64,000 bases of DNA, taken from assembly GCF_014898815.1 (NCBI RefSeq), contig NW_026515482.1, positions 1,922,001-1,986,000 of the forward strand. The letters are read 5' to 3'. The DNA is from Panonychus citri. Its lineage: Eukaryota; Arthropoda; Arachnida; Trombidiformes; Tetranychidae. Position numbers and translations under genes: made by a program. Shown here one piece after another: positions 51,340 through 64,000 of this stretch (position 1 is its first letter; every line of letters begins with the position of its first letter). The notes beneath the pieces were generated by a model. That model saw only the letters and a program-made list of their open reading frames with translations. It was not told the origin of the DNA and searched no databases.

Positions 51340-54300
51340 TATCCATATTGAATTAAATGATTAACGTTATTAACTGTGTTTCCATTTAAATTTAGTTGAC
51401 AACAGACCAAAATTAAAGTTAATCAACTCAACTTTTAATTGTCATCATTAGTTATACATAATCCAATTTAGATATTAACAATTTAACTGATCATTTAACT
51501 TTATAATCCTTGATTTTTTTGTTAATTGTTTTGTTACAATCATTAAAAGTGTTCAAGCTTGATTATCAATCGTGAAAACTTTTTTTTTTGTTAATTGTCC
51601 AGTTAAGGTCAAGATAATCAATTCTGTATATCATTTAATTGTATTCATGTGTAGGCTGTTTAATTGTACAGATAATCATCAATTTAAAGATAATTGTTGA
51701 ACAATTAAAAATTTGATTACCCTATTGACAATCATGAAATGTTTTGATTAGTTGATTAATCGTAATAATTATTTAGGGTGGAAACATTGTAATCAAATTG
51801 GTAACAAGGGATTAAGATAATGATTAAGGATTTTAATCACAATTTATTTACAAATACATATAAATTAAATTAATCACAATCAACCCAATTGATTGTGAAA
51901 ACCCAAAAAACCATTAATTGTTTATCTCTTTTAATTGATTAAATTTAATCAGAAAACGATGATAATATTTTACTAATCAAAAAGTAACATTTTCAGTTGA
52001 ATGAAAAAAAAAACAGTTACAATCAATTTGGAATCAGTTAAAAAACTAATCAAAGCAAAAGGGTGTCATCAACAATTAGTAAATTGTTAATTTGTTTGTA
52101 GTTATGTGTGTGTGTGTGGTTTGATAATTAATTAAATGAAAAACGATTAAAACTATTATACAATTAATACCATTTTAGGATTTGTATCATAATCATGTTA
52201 ATCTTAATCTTCTAGATGATTGAATTTTGTCTGGTTGATTAAATATCATTAGTTGATTTTTAATCTTGATCTTAAACCTTAATCAACAATTTGATGATTT
52301 TTTTTTTGTGTCATCCTTTTAATTATAAGTTAATCATCAACTGAATTAACCTTGGCACCCTGCCATTGATTAGATTATCAAGAAAAAATATACATAAACA
52401 TTTAATTAATGTTAAATTATCTACATGAAGAATTGATATTCAACAATTAGTTAATCCGATTCATCAGTAAGAGAGTCAGATTATCATCATTTGGATAAAA
52501 ATGGAAATGGTTCATTATTGATTACCCACTCGCTGGGTTAATCAACAATCAGCGTACTCTAATTAACATATTGATACACCTTAAGATGATGATGATGATA
52601 TTTTTAACATTGACCATAAAGCTTGACCACTTGCTGCCCATTTATAGCTTACAACAATTAACCGTTACAAGTTGAAATTTGTTATCACTTATTGAATTAC
52701 CTTTAGGTTAACATTTCTTATTGAGAATCAGGGTTAAGATGACCAGACTCAACTCTGGTCAATCTGACACGATCGCCACACACTTTAATGATATAATAAT
52801 AATAAACAGTTAATTTAGTTGATAAATCGAAGTGAAGAAAAAAAAGAAACGAAAATATCAAAATAAGTTCTCAATATTTATCTCCATCTCTCTCTCTCTC
52901 TTTCTTTCTTTCTTTCGTTGTTGTTTTTTTCTTCATTCGCTTGACCATTTCGATGACCATAAAGCACGCGTCGGGTTTTCAATCAGTTTGTTTAATGCAC
53001 TTTTAATATATACGATTATTTATCAGCTTCTAACAAAACCCGTGCCATCAAATTGTAATCACGATTGTATCAAACCCTCCGGGCAAATAGTATCCACTCT
53101 CTGATAAGTGTTACCCCCTTAGACATTTATTATATATTAAAAAAACGACATTTTCTTGGAAATGAAAACAACAATTTACTGATTATACTTGTTGTTGATG
53201 TTGTTATCTAAGTTAATTAGATTAATGTGAAAATTGAGATGGTTAATTAATTTACTTGTTGATTGTATTATATAATAAAGCAAATATATTATTACAAAAG
53301 TACCGTTACTTTTTGTTTCAACAATCAACGATTTAGTTTGTATAATAATTATAATTTCATTTGATTGTCTCATTTTCAATTTAATTCACTGATTATGAAT
53401 GAGCAAGAAAAAAACTGTCAAACTGATTAATTGTCATGATGATGATCAATAACCTTATTCAATTAATTAATAATCAGCTAAATTTAATCGTAATCACTAA
53501 ATTGATTAGATTTGAAACGAAACTTTTTTTCTTGGTGTTTTATGATTAATTTTTTTTTCTTCCCAAATCTTGATTAGTTTTTTTTTGTTCATTTACCGTT
53601 CACTTATTGGTTACACAATTAGTAAATTGTGATTAACTAATCTGATTGTTAAATCCCTTCTAGGCTTGAATCTTGTTTTTTTCTTGATGCTTTTACCTTT
53701 ATCATCATTTGAAATGACAAAAATTGGACGATTATTATTATATTAACATTTGATTAGTAATTGATTACAATTTGAATTATTATTATTTTTAAATTGTACT
53801 AATCAGTTAATCATTGGACCAGGATGATTGAACTTAAAGACAATTGATTAACATCTTAATGTTACAATTGTTGATTTATTGGTTCCCATTTTAATGGATT
53901 GACCATTAAAATACCTTCAGGGTAATTTAATTGTATTGGAAAAAGAATAAAAAAAAAGTTATTGATTAATTTTCTTCAACAATTTAAAGTCTTAATTGCA
54001 ATCAGATTGATTTTTTTTTTATTTCATCTTCACTGATGATTCTCATTATAAATCAAATACTAATATTGACTTTATTGATTATCATTTGGGATTATGATTT
54101 AAGAAAGTAGGATAATCAAGTTGATTAAATTTCATAATCAAAACCTTAACTTTGTTTTTACTGTTTCAATTTGATTGATTAATTGGATTGCCACTAAAGT
54201 GATTAACTGACTTGATTGAGATTTAGGATTGATGGTTAAAAGGTTAACCAATTTATGGTATCATCATGATGATACCTGATTATTATTATTATTATGAAAA

Positions 54301-55110
54301 CCATTAACTGATTAACTCATAATGATCAACAATTAAATGAGCGAAAAATTAACGATAATCAAATTTAATCATCAATAGTTTTTAACCTCAAAACATTTGG
54401 TTAATTTGACTAAATCAAATTAAACGGGAATCATCATCAGCATATCAATTAACTTTCACTAGCAATTGAATGTTAATCATCATCTTCAGGAAGAGTAATT
54501 TCAAATTTTCCAAGTTAATTTAGTTGATAATCAATCAATTGTGAGATAAATAACAACAATCATGATAATAATTAACAATTTAAATTACCTTTTCAATTGT
54601 GTCACAATTAAATATTACGACAACGATTAGACAACAACAACGACCAGATAATCAGTTAATTGTTAATGAATGATTTGAATATTAATCTGATTAAATTGTT
54701 GAAAAGCAAGAAAAATCAACTCATTGAGATGCAATTAGTTAGTTAATCATCATCATCATTATTATTATTATTAAAATACAAACAATTTAATCACAATTAA
54801 AAGTAACATGAAAGTTAATCAAATAGCATTAACAACAACCAGTAATCAGGTTAATCATGCTAATTAAAATCAAATTACAATTAATAATGATGATAGAGAA
54901 ACACAATTTATATAGCAAAAATAATAATAAATAAACAATCAATTAAATTAGCACATTAATTGGATACTAATTAAACTGTAACAATTTAACTAAATCAGGA
55001 ATCAGAAAATTAAAATGAAAGTTAAAAATTTAAAACTCCAATGATAATATCAATATGATTGACCATCGATAAAACAATTGATGATTGAATTGAACAATCA
55101 AACAAACTGA
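51340..55110. other. Longest A+T-rich, microsatellite-poor block
   Basis: Almost 3.8 kb of TTAATTG/TGATTAA/CAATTAA words. The only array of note is CT followed by TTTC at about 52884-52915, plus a GT run at 52105-52119. The ORFs at 52832-53104 and 53176-53379 show no domain I recognise and are not called. The stretch at 52960-53100 has more CG dinucleotides than its surroundings. Confidence 0.55.
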
Positions 55111-55119
55111 AAGTTAATC

Positions 55120-58100
55120 AATTGATTGTGATGATGATGATGAATTTTCAGAATGAAAATTTCATCATGTTAATAATGATAAACAAGATAATAATTGAAT
55201 CCGTATCATTTTATGATCACGATATTGGATTTAAATTGTTTCACCTTAAAAAAAACCTAAACGTTTGCTTGTTAATTGTTAATATTAAACTCGTAATTGT
55301 GAAGGTAAATTTAGTTACAAAGGAGGAAGAAACTAAATTATGTTGATATTGTAGACAATAAGATTTACCTGTTGAGGTCAACAATTAATATTATCAGCAA
55401 TCTATTATTCGTGACTCAATTTATTTGTAAAAATAGTGAAACTTTACTTGTTTTCTATGTGAATGTTACCTTGAAAAATTTTCTTTCGCTTTTGTTTTAA
55501 CTTTTTTTTATTTTCTCTCAATTCTATTACCTGTACAAACTATTAATACCTGCACGATATGGACTTTACAATAAGTTACACATTGCAATATATCAGGATC
55601 ATTATCATTAAATAGTATCATTAATACACTCACAAAGATGAATTAGTTAGATGATGAGAAACAATTAACTTTTCATAGGGAATAATTTTTTTCTTTCCAA
55701 TTATAAGAATTAAAGTTTTCCTAAATGTTATTACCTGATTAACTTGATTCCTTTGATTACTTTGATTGCAAGGTTAACAATTATTGATACGATTCGAGTG
55801 TTAATTTTATTTAATTACCTTGAAATTATCGTTTGGGTTAATTGTTTCATTGATTAGTTAGTGGTTATTATTAGGTTGACTTTCCTATTAACAATTAACA
55901 GGTTCTTGAAAGTTTTTTTTTTACCTGCAAAGAAAATGAAATTACCTTTAGTTACCTTCAGGCAAAGGCTTACCTTCCGGTCTGATCCGTGGGAGGAGGA
56001 GGTGGTGAAGATGAGGATGATGATGATGATGATGATGAGAAGGATGAGAAACCCTCATGTTAACATTATCTTCATTGCTCTCGGCGGTGGGGTAACAAGT
56101 TGCTTATACCATTAATAGTATTTACCTAACCTTGTCAATGGAGTTACATCATTATCATCCTCATCTTCATCATCATGTTACCTGATAAATTCAGTTCAAT
56201 TCATCCACACATAGATAGTTTTTTTTTGCTAATCTAAATGCCTGAATTTAGATATTGTTAGATTAGTTGAAAAAAGGAAATCAGAATAACAGAATCAGCT
56301 GATTTCTGTTATTGTTTCATAGATTCAACAATTTTCTGAGTAATATGATGAAAACATGATATTATTTTCATCCTTCTATCAACACATAAACACCATCGAT
56401 TGATGATGTTGTTCAACAGGTTAGAATATAAAGAAATTAAATGGAAAAAAGAAAAAAGAAAAAACTTTCATCATAATTTATCGAGAGTAATTTTCTATCA
56501 TCATTAAAGCTGATTGTAAATCATGATTCGTAATTATTGTTATCAATTTTGTAACATTGATTCCAATAAGTAAATCCCAATGGCAATTAAAAGTAATCAC
56601 ATATATACTTATTGAAATTATCTATGGGCTGGATAATAATAATCTCTATGAGCTTTAAATCAAGTTTTAATCAGATTTAATCATCATTGATAATGTTAAT
56701 CACATCCATAGACACACACTCACTCACTCACATATACACAGGAACATTAATCCTCCTCCTCCTCATCCTCATCCTCCTTCATAATTGGAAAGTCTCAGGC
56801 AATGATTGTGAATGAAAAAACAACAACAAAAAGCAATATCATGAATCCCTTTTAATTGAACTGAATTAAAATTAATTGCTAATCAGTTATTAAAACTAAT
56901 AACTTATCATCAATAAAACTTATATTTACGAACTGGTTTTCTTTCAATAATGAATAGCAATTAGAATTATCATCTTAATCATCATCATCATCATCAGAGT
57001 GACATTGATACTAACCTCATTCCTCAATAAACCACCAATAGACATGATGATTATGAGATGATGCTGATGATGATAAGGATGATGATGATGATGATCAGTT
57101 ATATTTATAAACATTGACTTCATTTGCTCAAATGGTTGTGTATTGAAATACTTTAATCACGAGTATTAAAAGGCGACTACCTGGTTATTTACCTGATCCG
57201 ATCTGATTGAAGATTAAAGATTCATCATTTGATTGATTTATCCTCATCCCTCTCAGCTTGACACTTGATCATCTTCATCATCATTACTTAAAAGTTTTCC
57301 ATTCCAGTATCATGGTAACATCTCATTTCTCATCACCATCATGATCACATCCATTCACCATTCAGATCGATATGAAATTTTTACCAATTATTTTTACAGA
57401 AAATGAGGAGAATAAGAAATAAGTTCAATATCCAATTCAATTCAATTAGATGATGATAATCGTTTTAATGACGATGACAATTGTATCTTTTTTCATAAAG
57501 GCTTCATGATAAATGTTATTTGTTGATAATATTTCACCTTTTTCTTGCAAAATGTGTGAGCGTTGTAATTGAATTGCGTGGTCGTCGGGGAATCAGATGA
57601 ACAAATCAGTTTCAGAATCTTGAAGAGAGAGAGAGAGAGAGAGAAGACAAAACTCATCAGAACGATTTCTCTAATTATCAACTGACTTATCTTTCATCTT
57701 TCATCATGATAATCGTTCTGGAATCAACTTTACTGATAATGGAAATAAGTTCTCTTCTTATAATGGTGATGATGATGATTTTAGAAAATAAAACAGGATG
57801 ATTATTGTTGATTACGAAAAAAAGTGATTTAAATTAAATTCTGTTTGTTTTTTATCATGAACATTGATCGATACTAATTCAATTTACCTTCTTGTTCACT
57901 GACAAACCTCATTTTTTATTAACTTTGTTTACTTCGTGATTCTCATCAATTCAGAACTTTACTCAGTCTCATCTTCATCTTCATCAAGCTTATTCCTCAC
58001 AATTCTTATTCAAACTTATCTTCTTCTTCTTCTTCTTCCTCATCTAATTGATGAAGTTCATCATCATGAAAATTAATATAAACATGAGAAGGAGGAAGAA

Positions 58101-58240
58101 GAAAAAAATTAGAAAAAGAATTAAGAACTTTTCTTCTTCTTCTGATTAAGATTAATCTTCTCAATAATCAACTAATCATCATCATCATCATCATCTCTCT
58201 CTCTCTCTCTTAACTGTTTCATCAGTAACAATTTACAACA
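55120..58240. other. Mixed block, microsatellites and A+T-rich sequence
   Basis: GAT/ATC runs (for example 56013-56036), a GA array at 57624-57643 and a CTT array at 58020-58037. The ORF at 55861-56115 includes a GGAGGAGGTGG patch (55990-56005) and a Met run; I see no domain. The palindrome 56285-56313 is listed separately. Confidence 0.5.
56285..56313. repeat. Short palindrome
   Basis: AATAACAGAATCAGCT is followed by its complement GATTTCTGTTATT with one extra T. A perfect AATCAGCTGATT centre sits inside longer arms. It could extrude as a hairpin. No promoter or gene is visible nearby, so its function is unknown. Confidence 0.6.
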
Positions 58241-58760
58241 ATTAATTCATCCCAATGTCAAATAGATTAGTTAATTGTCACTAGAAAATATCATTTAAAT
58301 CAATAATCAACCCACACAAACATCAGATCATTGGACTAATTTGTTTTCATTATTACATTTAATTCAGTTATGATTATTATTATTATAATTACGACATTCA
58401 AACCCTTAAATCATGTAAGTTTAATTGTTAATCACAATTAGAACCACAACCAAAAAAAACTAATCCGTAATTGTTATTTTCTCCTCACCCATAAATATAT
58501 ATTAAATAATTTAACACAATCAACTAATTATAATCATTTCTCTCTTAAAGATTAGATTAGTTAATCAGTTAGTCATATAATTAAGTTTCTCGAGTGATTT
58601 TGTTATTTCATGATAACAATTAAAAATTAAATACAAATATGATACACACAATATGATTAAGACACAGAAATATAAAACCAAAAAGTAAATCATAGTTAAT
58701 TAAACACATTAAATTTAATTGTGATTAAAATCTTACCATTGAAATTAATTAATTTCAATG
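58240..58760. other. Short A+T-rich block, no gene seen
   Basis: AATTAA/TTAATTG words with no arrays and no coding signal. Confidence 0.45.
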
Positions 58761-58871
58761 AATGAAAAGTATTAAAAGAAAACAAAAAGTTCAATATTAA
58801 TTCATTTCGATTAGTAAGACACACGAAAGAGTGAGTGAGTGAGAGAGAGAGAGAGAGAAGATAAAATTTAT

Positions 58872-58917
58872 CATCCTCATCCTCCTCCACCTCCTACTCC
58901 ACCTCCACCTCCACCTA
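58872..58917 (+). repeat. CCACCT / CCTCCT imperfect array
   Basis: ATCCTC units pass into CTCCAC and CCACCT units, ending CCACCTACAACTCCCCCTG. It is a pyrimidine-rich minisatellite-like run next to a GA array at about 58841-58858. Confidence 0.8.
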
Positions 58918-60129
58918 CAACTCCCCCTGATCCTCCTCTCTCACCCCAGTCAATAAATAACGTTGATTAAACATAAACAAAAATGAGAGAGTGAGGGAGT
59001 GAGAGAGAGAGAGAGAGAGAGAGCAAAATATAAATAATTAACTTCCAACATTAAACCATCACCGAAGATAATTATTATCATTAATATGATTATTAACTGA
59101 ATTAATTTCAATAGATTGTAATTGTTGATAGTGATTACCTGTTTGTTGTTGTAGTTTAATTGTAAAATTTATCATCCTCATCATCTTAATCATTTGATAA
59201 TAGCAAAATCTTAATCATAATCAAAGTTGATTTAACTTATTTGCCTCAATCAACACCAACAAATAACAAAAGAAAGAGGAAAAGAAAGAGCCCAAAAAAA
59301 GGATCTGAATGATAATATTGAGAGAGAGAGAGAGAGAGATGATAAAGATGATGAGGATGATGAACAAATCATGTTGCTATTAATTTGTAGATTGTTAGCA
59401 AATCTGAATCACGACGAAGGTGTGTTTACCTGGAGAGAGAATGAGTAAGATAAATTAAAATTTCTCTTTCAAATTCTCTTTCTTTTCTTACATATCGAAT
59501 ACACTCCTTCATATGTATTAGTTTCTATCTATTTTTCTTACAAGCCAACAAACTGTTAAACTCCATTAAAGGTTTAATGTAATCGCATCGTTTTCATCCT
59601 CATCTTCTTGCTCATGATTATCCTCATCATCAGTTTCTTAATATAAGATCAATTCTATTGCGATACTTATATTGTTATGATGAAGATAATTTTCTTGTGT
59701 TTGACTTGTTTTCTTTTTTCTATTAACCACCAATCCTGTTTTCTCATCCTGGGTGATGATGAGGATGATAATCATCTTTCGATTATCGATAATTTCTCTC
59801 TCATACTTATCTTCTTCCGATAAGTAATCATATTAAACGTTGTTAGATAATAATAGTATACAATATAATCTATAAGTGCTCATTTATCTTTCTTTTCTAC
59901 ATCATCATCATTTCTCTCTCTCTTCTTATTTCATCTTCCTCATCATTGTTGTTCTCGTGCTTTTTTCTCAATCATGAAGATCATATTCCATTCTTAAGAT
60001 TATGATTATGGTGATGATGATGATGAGGGAGGTTGAAGGAGTGAATATATAAAAGAAGGTAACATTTTCTTGATGATAAAAATTCCTGGATGAAGAGAGA
60101 GAAGAAGAAGAAGAAAAAAGAAAGAGATT

Positions 60130-60154
60130 GGATGATGATGATGATGATGATGAT
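60130..60154 (+). repeat. GAT trinucleotide microsatellite
   Basis: About eight GAT units following an AGA-rich stretch (60093-60127). Confidence 0.9.
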
Positions 60155-60489
60155 TTACACCGTTAATCACTTTGTCATGGGGAGATTGTATTGTTGTTGA
60201 TGATGATGTTCATGTTGTTGTATTACATATTGGGGTGAGAAAATCTGTTCTAATCCTGTAAGTATCACCCACACTCATCATCTTCATCATCATCATCATC
60301 CAATCTTCCTATTCATTCAACCTAATGGGCTGTGAAATCGACTCAACAACAACAACAACAACAACCAGGTTGACTTGTGGCAAGAAGAGAGAGAGAGAGA
60401 GCTCAGGGGAAGATAATCATAGAGGATGATGATGATGATGATAATGGGGATGAAAAAACTATCATCATCATCATCTGATATTAAAATAT

Positions 60490-62780
60490 AACAATAGAAA
60501 CACAGTAACCTTAAAAATCACATTTTTCAAGCTTTTCGCTGACACCTAACACAATATCCTCAAGATTCTGAGACTGTTATATTAATAAAATTGATGATCT
60601 CTGAATATGAATATGAAATTTTATCATGAAAAAATATTCTGAAAATAATCAACAATTGATATTCATTTTGCTAATCAACTGACCAATGACCTTTAGGTTA
60701 ATCATTTAAGTTGAGCAATTCAATCAGTTGATTCATTTGTTTAGAAAGTTTTACAACTTTGATTGTTATTAAATCGATTTGATTATCATATTGTATTTAT
60801 AGATTATCATGTAAATACAATAACAATTAAGGAAGGAGAAGAAAAAAAAAACTATCAAATTTGAAAGAAAATCATCAATTAACTAATGATAATTATGATG
60901 ATATAATTTTAATCATCATCATCACTGAAAAGGTAAACATTAAATTCATGGTCAATCATTTGAAAGATAATAATCAATGATCATTATTTAGGAAAACAAT
61001 GATGATTAAAGGGAAGAGGATAAATTCATTTTCCACCTCCACCTTTACCTTTATACATTGTCCATCACCAGGAACAACAATCATCATCATCATCATCTTT
61101 TTACCATTATCAACCAACTCCCTGGTCAGATAATTTTCCTTTATCATTAAATTTTTACCTGAAACTGATATTCAATTGATAATATCTATCATCATCATCA
61201 TCATCATCATTATCATCATAATGGTCATTTGAAATATCAAATAAAAAAAAGCTAAATAAGATCTGATGAAGATAAACCATCAATAGAGATATTAATGATA
61301 AAGTAAACAAATAAATATCCCCTTAGGGCAATCTAATGACCTCAAAGTGATTAAATTGATTTTTCTCAGCCCTCGGATTGACCACAGTTAACAATTGATT
61401 TTCACTTTTAAATATTTAAGGCGTTTAAAAGACAAACTTATTTATAACTTTTTTCAGTTTTTCTTTCCCTTGCCAATTCAATGGATTAGCCAATGGTCAG
61501 TTTAATGGGTGTGGGATTTTCAATATATACAAATACAATTATCATCATGATAATGATGAAAATGATGATGATGATGATTATTATTATTATTATACTAACC
61601 CAAAAATTGCAATATAATTTGTATTGATACTCAATTGATTTGTTATGATATATATAAACGGAACTGAATTGCAACAAAACTTTACGAGGTTAATTATGAG
61701 TTAATTGTGCTAATCATTAAATTTTCCCAGTCGATAATCAATTTCAATTATCATATCAATTGAAAAATAATATAAGAGACACACCTTAGTTTTATAATAA
61801 TAAATTATTAGCAATTGATTGAAAATAAAAGTGATACCTGAAATCTAATAACATGATAACCTTAACAACTTTCACCTTAACCTTTGACACCTTTTGAAAG
61901 TCATCATGCTCATCATGATATCCAGGGAATTATCTGTTTATTTTTCTTGATCAGAATTTCAATCAATAGGTTAGTTGATATTTCATCTGATTCTCAGATT
62001 AGATTAGACTTTTTTTTGTTCAATTATCTCATGGGGATTAATGGTGAAATCAGATTAGTTCATTTCTCTTGATATTTATCTTAATCTAATCTCATTTTCA
62101 TTTGTTCATCATCAATGTTTATCTTTGTCTAATGATGATGATCATCATCATGATTACCTTTTTCCAATCCTACAGGTAAGGTCACGATATTTGATTAGTT
62201 TACAATCTAGGTAATCAAAGTTAACCTTCACTTATTGACAAACTTGATTAGATTTCTGTGAATAATAATAATCAAACAATTTAATTTCAAATCAAATCAT
62301 TTATCAACCCACGTTTATCATGAAATATTGTATTTTTTTTCAAGATTCATTATTGTTGATTGTTGGATGATATTTATTGCTAAATGATACAACAACAACT
62401 CGTGGTAATGCCCTGAGGGGTTTCTCATATATTTCAGTTTATTGTTAAATTGCAATTGCAATTTGCTATTCATCATCATCATCATCATCATAAGTAACAA
62501 AAAAATGATTATATTATTTTTCAATTAAAGTTAATAAAAAAAAATTTCACAATGATTATTATTATTGTTGTTGATAAGCTTTCAATTAAATTAACCAGGT
62601 AAATGATTTAAATGGTGAATTGATTATGATCATTTGTTAATGATGATTACTATTTGATGACAATCAGATAATTTGATTGTTCAATATCAATTGATGACAA
62701 ATGAAATTGCTTTTTCATATTGTTTATTATTTTTTGAAACATTTAATCAACTTTTTTGTTTGATGGTCATTTATCAATGA
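60490..62780. other. Mostly A+T-rich block with scattered ATC runs, no gene seen
   Basis: TTAATTG and AATCATT words with short ATC/GAT runs (61190-61218, 61562-61578, 62472-62490). The minus-strand ORFs 61486-61677 and 62318-62524 are Ile/Met low complexity. Confidence 0.5.
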
Positions 62781-62946
62781 TCGTTGTATTAATATCATTA
62801 TGAATGATGATGATGATGAAGACAAGGAAGAGGGTAAAGATTATCATTTCGTGATTTCAATGTTTTGTTACAGCTTAACAGTGAGATTCAGGTAGATTCA
62901 AGTTGCTTTAATGGTTTTGAAGGAGGAGGTGAAGGTGGAGGTGGAG

Positions 62947-62949
<3 letters not shown>

Positions 62950-62992
<43 letters not shown>
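62950..62992 (+). repeat. GA dinucleotide microsatellite (43 bp) after GGAGGT units
   Basis: GGAGGAGGTGAAGGTGGAGG (62922-62941) and further GGTGGAGG units lead into a perfect GA run, giving a purine-rich tract of about 75 bp broken by a few T. Confidence 0.95.
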
Positions 62993-62994
<2 letters not shown>

Positions 62995-64000
62995 TGGTCT
63001 TTTGTGTGTATTGACCTGTTGATGACCAGTGTTTGTTACTATTCTGGTTTTAGTGTAATTTCTGTATATTAATCAATGATTAGAATGAAAAATTCAAGGT
63101 TAAGAATAAATTGAAGAGGAAGCTGCAGATGATACACCAAGTGATGAGGATGAAGATGAAAGATGATGATTTTTTCTTGTTCTCATCTTCACCAACCAAC
63201 ACACACCTAAATCCATATATCATAGACTTTGTATTAATAGTTGTTCATAAGATTTATATTCAATATGCAATATTAACTTAATGGAGGAAAGAAAGAGAAA
63301 CTTTTATCATCTCTTTCTTTCTTTCTTTTTGATTAGTATCTTCATCTTTCTGGTTACATGGAAGGAGATTAGATGATGATGATGATGATGATTAGGAAAA
63401 AGATTAAGCTAAAAGCGATAAGCAGCAAGGCGGAGGAGAGTTGAGTGAGGCTGGTGAAAAGTAGTTGCCTTGAAATTGATTTTACACAGTCAATTGATTA
63501 ATAGGTAAGAAAGAAAAGTTTTTCTTGACTTTTTCATCTTCATCTTCATCATTCTGATCATCTTTTAATCCTCAGGCCTTTTTTGATCACCAAAAGTCAC
63601 CATAACTTTTCAGCCTTTCATTTGTGGTTAATCTTGTATATATACAATGTTACTTGAATACCTCTCTCTCTCTCTCTCACACCTACCTGGTTACCTGTTT
63701 GATTTACCTGAATGAATTTTGTAGGTCAACACAACAAGAGACAGTTGATGATGATGATGATGATGATAATCGATTCGGGTGAAAATTGATGATAAATATT
63801 ATGGTTTTTTCTGCTTGGAAGAATGAAGAGAGTGAGAGAGAATTGGAGAGAGTCAGTGTCAATTAAATGGATGATAAGGTCACGAAAGATGAAAAGTGAT
63901 GCCGAGTAACTTGTTTCCCGAAAGAGCCCAAAGAAAAAAAAATAAAGTTCTGGAAATTCATATATCTGAACATTACTGTTTTTGATGAACATCATGATAT
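62995..64000. other. Microsatellite-rich end of window, no gene seen
   Basis: GAT arrays (63372-63391 and 63748-63767), a CT array near 63662-63679 and short GA runs. The minus-strand ORF at 63726-63995 has an Ile run from GAT repeats and no recognised domain. Confidence 0.5.

Larger units (their letters stand above)
58790..60480. other. Microsatellite-rich non-coding block
   Basis: GA arrays at 59001-59023 and about 59320-59338, a GAT array at 60130-60154, AAC/CAA units near 60343-60366. No ORF worth calling. Confidence 0.5.

Noticed and set aside
52832..53104. 90-codon ORF in a slightly CG-richer stretch as a possible exon
   Set aside because: The N-terminal half is a poly-Lys and Ser/Leu reading of simple repeats, and the C-terminal half shows no recognisable motif.
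55861..56115. 84-codon ORF with a mixed-composition start
   Set aside because: It contains a Met run from GAT repeats and an Arg/Met tail, with no domain and no promoter context.

Overview
This window looks like non-coding DNA from an animal nuclear genome, most likely an arthropod. Three things point that way: strong A+T richness, a very high density of GA/CT and GAT/ATC microsatellites, and an intact metazoan-style Ty3/gypsy LTR retrotransposon. There are no tightly packed genes, Shine-Dalgarno signals or operons. I could not fix the species. A small-genome chelicerate such as a mite would fit the base composition, but that is a guess.

The one convincing gene is the gag-pol ORF (26658-30518) of an LTR retrotransposon at 26096-31081. 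It has two 545-bp LTRs that differ at a single base, a PBS-like site, a polypurine tract and a target-site duplication. The single 1286-residue ORF reads Gag, protease (DTG), reverse transcriptase (YIDD), RNase H, HHCC zinc finger, D,D35E integrase and a GPF-type C-terminal module. It has no recognisable zinc knuckle and no envelope gene. The element looks young and possibly autonomous. Its LTR carries three perfect inverted repeats: twin 10-bp hairpins in U3, and an 8-bp palindrome just upstream of the TATA box.

The second clear mobile element is a 587-bp non-autonomous Tc1/mariner-type DNA transposon (MITE) at 23229-23815. It has 35-bp terminal inverted repeats (33/35 matching) flanked by TA.

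The rest alternates between two textures. One is A+T-rich sequence dominated by words such as TTAATTG, TGATTAA and CAATTAA, with almost no microsatellites: about 1-1070, 12300-14460, 16790-17730, 19880-20980, 24100-26095, 47300-48270, 48600-49370, 51340-55110 and 58240-58760. The other is microsatellite-rich sequence full of GA/CT and GAT/ATC arrays: most of 1070-12110, 14500-16750, 17740-19880, 21330-23220, 32050-41580, 43440-47260, 49420-51330, 58790-60480 and 62780-64000. The longest array is 93 bp of TC at 34272-34364. I found no convincing host exon, tRNA, rRNA or CRISPR array. The many short predicted ORFs are low-complexity readings of the microsatellites (Met, Ile, His, Asp, Arg-Glu or Ser-Leu runs). 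The window could be an intergenic desert or part of a very large intron.
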